Shown piece after piece: positions 47,399-52,396 of a stretch of 52,396 nucleotides of DNA; the stretch's first letter is position 1; each line of letters opens with the position of its first letter. The DNA comes from a virus. A model generated the notes under the pieces. That model had not been told where the DNA came from and made no database searches. It saw only the letters and a list, made by a program, of their open reading frames with translations. Where the stretch lies: IMG/VR virus record IMGVR_UViG_3300046692_000123, positions 1 to 52,396 of that record. The stretch is one strand, 5' to 3'. The position numbers and the translations under genes are program-made.

Positions 47399-47465
47399 TC
47401 GGTCGTTGTATTCCGTGGCCTGTAGCGGTGTGGTAGCTGAAAAGCTGCTGAAACCGCAATTAGGC

Positions 47466-47491
47466 GTGACTAATAGTCCCTTTCTAGTCAC
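47466..47491. promoter_or_regulatory. Asymmetric operator variant within GTGACTA/TAGTCAC dyad
   Basis: GTGACTA-N12-TAGTCAC encloses AGTCCCTT. The 16-mer GTCCCTTTCTAGTCAC (47476-47491) aligns with the asymmetric operators at 7861 and 9683. It overlaps the 3' end of the methyltransferase gene and precedes the 173-aa gene. Confidence 0.45.
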
Positions 47492-47985
47492 CCGTTTTTT
47501 TCGGCGCTGACGGCGCGCTTCATGAAGGTGATCCAGTGGGTATTTCCGCGCTTGCCTGACTTGTGGCCAAACAGGGGCTTTTCGTCGGTCAGGGCCAGCA
47601 GCTCACTTACAGCCACCTGAATTTCATTCCACTTGAAGATCAGAAACCCTTCAGGCTCCAGCACTCGAAAGCATTCGGCAAAGCCTTTTCGGATGTCGTC
47701 GCGCCAGTCGCTGGTCAGTACGCCGTATTTTGCACGCATCCAGCTGTCGACTCCGGCCCGGGTCAAGTGAGGCGGATCGAACACGACCATTCGGAACGTG
47801 CCGCTATCGAACGGGAGCTGGCGAAAGTCCATCAGCACATCGGGCTCAACCTTCAGCACGCGACCATCACAAAGCAGGTGATTTTCGTCGCGGATGTCGC
47901 CGAACAGGGCGCGCTGGTCGTCCTTGTCGAACCACATCATCCGACTGGCGCTGCATGGGTCGAGAACTTTTGCCGCTGCACTCAT
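47488..47985 (-). CDS. Class I SAM methyltransferase with DPPH motif
   Basis: A 165-aa protein: VLDPCSASRMMWFDKDD, FGDIRDENHLL, then VVFDPPHLTRAG (DPPY-like catalytic motif) and a final HWITFMKR. DPP[YFWH] enzymes methylate exocyclic amino groups of adenine or cytosine. With the TGT-like gene it might modify phage DNA, but the substrate is not certain. Coupled to the upstream gene by ATGA. Confidence 0.75.
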   Translation of the reverse strand: MSAAAKVLDPCSASRMMWFDKDDQRALFGDIRDENHLLCDGRVLKVEPDVLMDFRQLPFDSGTFRMVVFDPPHLTRAGVDSWMRAKYGVLTSDWRDDIRKGFAECFRVLEPEGFLIFKWNEIQVAVSELLALTDEKPLFGHKSGKRGNTHWITFMKRAVSAEKNG

Positions 47986-48212
47986 GGCTCAAGCCCTCGC
48001 TCAATCTGGTGTTGCATCAGGTTGGCATTGATCAGGCCGCGCAAAGGGTGTTCTTGCGGAACGTGCTCGCGGGCCTGTTTGAGCAGATCGGCCAGCTCGT
48101 CGATCCTGGCTGACGCGGCATCAAAGTCGGTGGCCAGCACGCATTCGCCATCCTTGTTTGGGAAGTGTTCCTGCATGTGCCAGTTGGCCATCCAGCGCTT
48201 CACGTCGCTCAT
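47982..48212 (-). CDS. Small hypothetical protein, 76 aa
   Basis: MSDVKRWMANWHMQEHFPN and RIDELADLLKQAREHVPQ. Helical; overlaps both neighbours by ATGA. Unknown. Confidence 0.6.
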   Translation of the reverse strand: MSDVKRWMANWHMQEHFPNKDGECVLATDFDAASARIDELADLLKQAREHVPQEHPLRGLINANLMQHQIERGLEP

Positions 48213-48505
48213 TGCGCGCCCTCCTTGTTGGCCGGCTCGGCGCTTTGATTCAGCACCTTGATCGTGCCGCCTGCCGCGACAATGGCAGCGTCTACTTCAT
48301 GCGCCGGATACGCGTACTGCTCCGCCAGATCGCACGCCCTTTCCGCCTCAGGCAGCACTACCGCTAACGGCTCGGACGGCGAGGTATACGCGACCATCGT
48401 TTCAAACAGCTTGTGCTGCGACAGCTCAACATAGCGGGACCTGTCGCAAGTTGCGTAATCGCTCAGGCCCTTTCGGCGGTAGAGGTAGATCTGTTCGTTG
48501 CTCAT
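48209..48505 (-). CDS. Hypothetical protein, 98 aa
   Basis: Start 48505 overlaps the upstream stop as ATGA. It reads MSNEQIYLYRRKGLSDYAT and is helical. Not recognised. Confidence 0.55.
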   Translation of the reverse strand: MSNEQIYLYRRKGLSDYATCDRSRYVELSQHKLFETMVAYTSPSEPLAVVLPEAERACDLAEQYAYPAHEVDAAIVAAGGTIKVLNQSAEPANKEGAQ

Positions 48506-49029
48506 GCGCTTTCTCCCGATTCGGCTGGCTGCGTGTTGTAGTCCTGCACCAATTTCAGAAAGCGCGTGCGGCCAACTACGGTCATGGCGCTGCGCACTGC
48601 GTGATCTTGTAGTGCCAAGGACATTTCCGTAATGCACTCTTCAAGAGTTGACGACAGCTGTGCATTCCGCCGCTCAGCCCCATCAATGCTGTACGACTCT
48701 GTGAGCTCAGCACGCAGCGAGGCGATGAGGTTCTTCTGCTGCTCGACGACTGTGTTCAGGCGGTCGACCTCGCCGGCATCGGATCGGGTGAAGAGTGGAA
48801 CTAGGTTACCCTTTGGCGATTGCTCCCCGAAGGCGTAGCAGCACTCATCTTTTCGAAGTGTTGCCAGTACATCCGGCTTGATCCACGTCACCGGTTGCGA
48901 ATCAGCTTGCGGTGGGGCGAGCATGGCATTCAGCTCTCTGGCAAGGGCTGCGCAGTGGTTGCTGGTCAGCATCGCCTCATTGCTGATCTGGCAGTTCGCC
49001 GTCATTACGTCCTTCATTGTCAGCTGCAT
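48502..49029 (-). CDS. Hypothetical protein, 175 aa
   Basis: The start is ATG 49029, with GTG 49032 also possible; it lies right after the HTH gene's stop. Contains PVTWIKPDVLATLRKDECC, a segment often seen in phage accessory proteins, and a coiled-coil centre (VDRLNTVVEQQKNLIASLR). Unknown role. Confidence 0.6.
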   Translation of the reverse strand: MQLTMKDVMTANCQISNEAMLTSNHCAALARELNAMLAPPQADSQPVTWIKPDVLATLRKDECCYAFGEQSPKGNLVPLFTRSDAGEVDRLNTVVEQQKNLIASLRAELTESYSIDGAERRNAQLSSTLEECITEMSLALQDHAVRSAMTVVGRTRFLKLVQDYNTQPAESGESA

Positions 49030-49032
49030 CAC

Positions 49033-49275
49033 TCACCCCTTCGTTTGTTTGTCGCCGGACTGCCCGGCCTCATTTGCCAGCGCCTCAAGCGCGAACTGCA
49101 CGGTGTACGGTGCCTTGCGGTACGTTTCGTGGTCGGTGGCCACCAGGTAATAACGCAGCGCCCGGTCACTCATTCCGAGTGCGGCGGCAGCCTTTCGCTG
49201 GCTGATACCGGCCTTGTCCAGCAGCCCGCGCAGGTATTCCGGGTCTGGGTTGTAGGTTGTTGCGTCTGGCTTCAT
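49033..49275 (-). CDS. Small helix-turn-helix protein, 80 aa
   Basis: PDPEYLRGLLDKAGISQRKAA and LGMSDRALRYYL form an HTH. It matches the 68-aa protein at 15067 in order and spacing, including the APYTVQFALEAL tail, so the two are paralogues. It belongs to the leftward unit from the promoter at 49760-49788 and may regulate that promoter. Confidence 0.65.
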   Translation of the reverse strand: MKPDATTYNPDPEYLRGLLDKAGISQRKAAAALGMSDRALRYYLVATDHETYRKAPYTVQFALEALANEAGQSGDKQTKG

Positions 49276-49315
49276 TGTGAATGACCCGTCTGTTTTGGAA
49301 TTTGCAAAGCCCCGG

Positions 49316-49492
49316 TCAGGGGGATTGCTTCGGGAGCCTGTCCATCAGGAACTTTTCAAGCTTCTTGTTTGGCCAATCCGTGACGTCGATCCAGTCCGGA
49401 TGGACCTTCTCCACTTCAACAGGATGCAGCCAGCGGCCTTTCACCGCGTCGGGGCTCAGGCAGAACCTGAACCCTTGATCCTTTAGACTCAA
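49316..49492 (-). CDS. Hypothetical protein, 58 aa, TTG start
   Basis: TTG at 49492 overlaps the preceding TGA (TTGA); a GTG two codons upstream is an alternative. It reads SLKDQGFRFCLSPDAVKGRW and WIDVTDWPNKKLEKFL. Likely real from coupling and even composition; function unknown. Confidence 0.5.
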   Translation of the reverse strand: MSLKDQGFRFCLSPDAVKGRWLHPVEVEKVHPDWIDVTDWPNKKLEKFLMDRLPKQSP

Positions 49493-49713
49493 GCCCACAA
49501 CCGGCCGGCGTTGGCTTCGTCTGCGCAGTGCTGGCAAGCAGCAGCTACAAGCTTCGCAACCTCAGCCATGACATTAGGAACTTCTAGGGCGAAGGCCTGG
49601 CAAGCCAACTCAAAGGTCTGACCGTTTGTTTTGGCTACCAGCTTCAGGGCGTCTTCTACAGCGATTTGCATGAAGGCTGGGGATTGAGCGAATTGAGCGG
49701 CTGTGTAAGTCAT
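49489..49713 (-). CDS. Small conserved hypothetical protein, 74 aa
   Basis: Start MTYTAAQFAQSPAFMQIAV at 49713, with GGAG nine bases upstream. Helical with two Cys near the end. First gene behind the strong minus-strand promoter. Confidence 0.6.
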   Translation of the reverse strand: MTYTAAQFAQSPAFMQIAVEDALKLVAKTNGQTFELACQAFALEVPNVMAEVAKLVAAACQHCADEANAGRLWA

Positions 49714-49759
49714 GTTTGTTACTCCGGTTCGCCGCGCCGTTGTGGCTGGCATGGGTGTT

Positions 49760-49788
49760 ACTATAGGAACATTGTTCCTACTTTGCAA
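49760..49788 (-). promoter_or_regulatory. Strong leftward promoter with palindromic operator
   Basis: On the minus strand TTGCAA, 17 bases, TATAGT. The spacer holds TAGGAACATTGTTCCTA (49764-49780), a 17-bp perfect palindrome with 8-bp arms. It lies over the last codons of the integrase and drives the 74-aa, 58-aa, HTH and following genes. Binding would block the promoter directly. Confidence 0.75.
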
Positions 49789-50950
49789 GAGCCTGAGCTG
49801 GATATTTTTCAGGGCTGCCAAACATCGCCGCCGCCTTATCCCCCGACGAGTCGCCATCAGTTGGAATCCAGCGCCCGTATACCCGCGCAATCATCAACCA
49901 TGAAGCGTGGCCCATCTGCTTGGCCACCCACATAGGATGCTCGCCCGCGCTCAGCATCATGGATGCGTAAGTGTGCCGGGTCTGGTACGGGTTCCGGTAG
50001 CGCACGCCTGCCCGGCGGATGGTCGGCGTCCAGAGCGACTTGCGCAGTTCCTGGTCGCCGTTGAATGCCCGGTTATGCCTCGGGTCATGGAAAACGGCCT
50101 TCCCTTCTATATAAGTGTGCTCGCGCTGGGCCTTCAGCGCCTCGAACGACATGGGCAGCAGGCGCACGCTACGCACCCCGGCCGCCGTCTTCGGCGTCTC
50201 TGCCTCGCTGGCTGCCGCCGTCAGCCCCCGCGACACCCTCACTTCCCCTCGGTGCCAGTCAATGTCGCCCCACTCCAGCGCGACCAGCTCCGACGTGCGC
50301 AGGCCGGTCCAGAATGCGAACTGCAGAAGGTTCCGATACTGCCCGGTCGCCGCCGCCAGAATGGCCCGCTGCTCGTCCGGGCTGAATGGGTCGATCTCGT
50401 CCTCGGTGCGCGGCTTGCCCTTCACTGAATACGTCCAGCCGGCCAGTGGGTTCGATTCGATCAGCTCGTCGTCCACGGCATCGCTCAGGGCCGAGCGCAG
50501 GCACGATTGCACGTTGGCCAGCCGCTTGTTCGTCGCCGACATCTTGGCCATGGCCGCCCTGACCTCTTTGCGCGTGACCGATGCCAGCGCCAGACTGCCC
50601 AGCGCCGGTACCAGAACCCCCGCAACGATCTTGCGGTAACCGTCCAGCGTGGACGCCTTCAGGATGCCGGCCTTGCGCTCAAGCCATTCATCCAGGTACT
50701 GGCCCAGCGGAACCTGTCCGGATTGGCCGACAGCCGACACCGCCCGCTTCGACCGAGGAAACGCCTCGGCATATTCAAACTCGCCCCGGTGAATCGCCAG
50801 ATCAATCGACGCCTTCTGCTGCTGCGCCCGCTTCAGGTTGGCCGGCGTAGGCTCCAGCGGCAGGCGCTCCCGGCACTGCTTGCCGTCGACCATAAAGCTG
50901 ATCTCGATACTGCTTTTCGATGCCGCACGCACCCCGCGCTTCGCAGCCAT
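49778..50950 (-). CDS. int: Tyrosine-recombinase integrase
   Basis: A 390-aa phage integrase. An N-terminal arm-binding region (EISFMVDGKQCRERLPLEP; DUF3596-like) is followed by the core-binding domain (about 80-170) and the catalytic domain. Catalytic residues: R218 in TGLRTSE, K254, R325 in YQTRHTYAS (the first His of HxxR is Tyr), H348 in MGHAS and Y358 in VYGRWI. It integrates and excises the prophage. attP was not located; it is probably in the flanking 60-80 bp. Confidence 0.92.
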   Translation of the reverse strand: MAAKRGVRAASKSSIEISFMVDGKQCRERLPLEPTPANLKRAQQQKASIDLAIHRGEFEYAEAFPRSKRAVSAVGQSGQVPLGQYLDEWLERKAGILKASTLDGYRKIVAGVLVPALGSLALASVTRKEVRAAMAKMSATNKRLANVQSCLRSALSDAVDDELIESNPLAGWTYSVKGKPRTEDEIDPFSPDEQRAILAAATGQYRNLLQFAFWTGLRTSELVALEWGDIDWHRGEVRVSRGLTAAASEAETPKTAAGVRSVRLLPMSFEALKAQREHTYIEGKAVFHDPRHNRAFNGDQELRKSLWTPTIRRAGVRYRNPYQTRHTYASMMLSAGEHPMWVAKQMGHASWLMIARVYGRWIPTDGDSSGDKAAAMFGSPEKYPAQALAK

Positions 50951-51027
50951 ACGCCACCCCTGACGATTCGTTTAGTTGGCCGACAGTTTAGACCTGTGCC
51001 GCGCTGGGCGGCACCGGTTGGCACTGG
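50951..51027. other. Gap upstream of the integrase, possible attP or control DNA
   Basis: 77 bp containing GTTTAG twice, 17 bp apart, and TGCCGC-N5-GCGGCA (50997-51013). Arm-type sites or an integrase operator are possible; no tRNA-like end is seen. Confidence 0.3.
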
Positions 51028-51987
51028 TTATGCCAGCGGAGCGTAGACTTCTCCGCGCCGCTCGGCAGATGCCTTGCGATATGTTTCGTTGGTGTACGGG
51101 GCGTCAGGCTCGCGACGAATGAAGGTCATCGAGTAGGTGGCGCCTTTCGCTCGGTGGGTACTGGCGCAGTACTTCTCGATCAGGTACTGGGCGTCGTGCT
51201 TGTCGCCTTTCTCTGCTCGGCTGCCGGTGCCGATCGTTCCGCCTTTCCACGAACCCTTCTCCGGACCGGTCTCGCCGTCAAAGGCGATGTCCAGCTCGAT
51301 GAAAGTGCGAGTAGGGCGCAACGCGCCGAAGTACTTCTTCACCCAGCCAGTGCCGATACGGTAAACCCTCTTTTCCATATGGCAGTAGGCGCGGATCTCT
51401 TGCCCGTCATAATCCTTCAGCAGGAAGACGTAACGCGGCATCGCATCCTTTATCGCCGACTTCTCCTTGTAATCAAGGCAGACACCTTTGCCCTTTTCGA
51501 TATGCTCAGTGCCGTCCGCGTCGCATATGGCATTCAGTACAAGATCAAATTCACGCCAAGGGAAAGAAAAGTAACGGGACTTCGTGGTTCGAGAATCCCA
51601 AGTGCTCGGGCCGAAACTGGTGTGCAGTCCGTGTGTCTGCATATGAAAGCCGAACTTTCGGGCGTGGTACTCGAAGTAGTTGAGGTGCCCGAATTGCTCC
51701 AGTCTCCGCGCCGCGTCTTCAGGGCTTAGCGTGGTGAAGGCATGCTTCTGCGCCCATGGCTTGATGATGCGAGGAATCTTGATCCAGGCTGAATATTTCC
51801 AGACTTGGATGATGAGCTTGTTTCCCGGATAGTCGCCGTTGTCGCCAGAATCAAGGGTGATGCCGAACACGCTGTCGCGCTGACCCTTGTAGTAAAAGTC
51901 GATGAAGTTGAGGATCACGAGCTTGTCATGCCATGGGTTGGCCCGGAAAACATTGCGGGACCACCAAGCTTTGATGATTTCGAACAT
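51028..51987 (-). CDS. Conserved phage hypothetical protein, 319 aa
   Basis: FDLVLNAICDADGTEHIEKG, TGWVKKYFGALRPTRTFIEL and GPEKGSWKGGTIGTG match a conserved large phage protein of unknown function. N-terminal segment MFEIIKAWWSRNVFRANPW. It lies upstream of int in the leftward block. Confidence 0.7.
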   Translation of the reverse strand: MFEIIKAWWSRNVFRANPWHDKLVILNFIDFYYKGQRDSVFGITLDSGDNGDYPGNKLIIQVWKYSAWIKIPRIIKPWAQKHAFTTLSPEDAARRLEQFGHLNYFEYHARKFGFHMQTHGLHTSFGPSTWDSRTTKSRYFSFPWREFDLVLNAICDADGTEHIEKGKGVCLDYKEKSAIKDAMPRYVFLLKDYDGQEIRAYCHMEKRVYRIGTGWVKKYFGALRPTRTFIELDIAFDGETGPEKGSWKGGTIGTGSRAEKGDKHDAQYLIEKYCASTHRAKGATYSMTFIRREPDAPYTNETYRKASAERRGEVYAPLA

Positions 51988-52052
51988 GCAGAATTCCTCG
52001 CCCGCCGGTCACCGGCAGGCTCTTGTGTGGGGTAGGGGTTAGGCGAACGGGG

Positions 52053-52388
52053 TTATGGTTTCCAGCTTCGGCCAACGCGAAAAACTATCATCAGGTTGTG
52101 ATGGAGAGGAACCTTGAGCACGCTGTCGAAAAACTCGCCCTTTCCAGAGATGAACCCTGTAGGCACCTTGCTTCCTGCGGTCCCAAATTCTCGCCAGCAT
52201 TCCTCGCCGCCGTTCTCGTCCCAGTAGGCGCGTTCGCGCTTATGAATTTCATCGTAGGTTTTTATGAACACGGAGTGATCCGGAATATCACAGATCCGGC
52301 GCCATGCTGGATTGCGCTTGCACCAGTCGGCGGCATGCTGAGCGGCTTGATCGGCAGAGTAAAATTCTTTGGTGTTTTTTTCGGCCAT
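52053..52388 (-). CDS. Hypothetical protein, 111 aa (spans the circular joint)
   Basis: Start ATG 52388 overlaps the stop of the 65-aa gene through TGATG; GTG 52391 is the alternative. It reads MAEKNTKEFYSADQAAQHAA and has WCKRNPAWRRICDIP. Its 5' part is duplicated at 1-119 because the contig was opened here. Function unknown. Confidence 0.65.
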   Translation of the reverse strand: MAEKNTKEFYSADQAAQHAADWCKRNPAWRRICDIPDHSVFIKTYDEIHKRERAYWDENGGEECWREFGTAGSKVPTGFISGKGEFFDSVLKVPLHHNLMIVFRVGRSWKP

Positions 52389-52396
52389 CACTTCAT
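52270..52396. repeat. Right copy of 127-bp terminal direct repeat
   Basis: Identical to 1-127. Joining the copies places the 65-aa gene at 119-316 directly upstream of the gene at 52053-52388 on the minus strand, with a TGATG stop-start overlap. That continuity supports a circular map. Confidence 0.95.

Noticed and set aside
1-52396. tRNA genes, CRISPR arrays, insertion sequences and an S24-type CI repressor
   Set aside because: Looked for by eye; none had supporting motifs. A short tRNA fragment acting as attP could still be missed.

Overview
This window reads as the complete genome of a temperate siphovirus of Pseudomonas (or a close relative). The first 127 bases are repeated exactly at the end (1-127 and 52270-52396). 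The contig is therefore a circular molecule of about 52,269 bp, opened inside one gene and carrying an assembly overlap. The host guess rests on GC-rich codon use and on many early proteins that look like those of Pseudomonas phages. No host DNA, tRNA, rRNA, CRISPR array or insertion sequence was seen.

Layout. (1) A long leftward block runs from 8086 down to 1 and continues across the circular joint to 46821. It holds tightly coupled small genes, a recombination set (ERF annealing protein, SSB, DnaQ-like exonuclease), a tRNA-guanine-transglycosylase/DpdA-like protein, a tyrosine integrase, a small HTH regulator and a DPPH-type methyltransferase. (2) A 640-bp control region (8087-8725) has no convincing large gene but carries hairpins, promoters and operators. 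(3) A rightward early block (8726-22216) holds a Cro-like protein, a TrfB/KorA-like regulator, a replication initiator with internal iterons, and a nin-like region (DUF1367, DUF1364, NinI-type phosphatase, dNMP kinase, RusA). (4) Inside it, in the opposite direction, lies a two-gene partition cassette (ParA plus a ribbon-helix-helix partner, 14087-14916). (5) The late block (22526-46740) runs holins, small and large terminase, portal, MuF, scaffold, capsid, connectors, tail tube, tail chaperones with a -1 frameshift, tape measure, tail tip, fibre and endolysin. It is interrupted by two apparent lysogenic-conversion genes: a lipoprotein and an AT-rich membrane O-acyltransferase.

How it may work. 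Having both an integrase and a ParA/RHH cassette suggests a phage able to integrate and perhaps also to persist as a plasmid. No S24-type CI repressor was found. Instead, a 16-bp palindrome of the form GTCCCT-N4-AGGGAC occurs at seven places across the genome, several over promoter-like sequences, with related asymmetric copies elsewhere. This looks like one dispersed regulatory (or centromere) network. A second motif, GTGAGT/ACTCAC, clusters at both ends of the partition cassette. The late operon appears to start at a promoter near 22227-22255, followed by a nested hairpin and a terminator-like hairpin, as expected for antitermination control.

Limits. Functions were inferred by eye from protein motifs and gene order. 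Promoters, operators and structures are pattern-based and untested.
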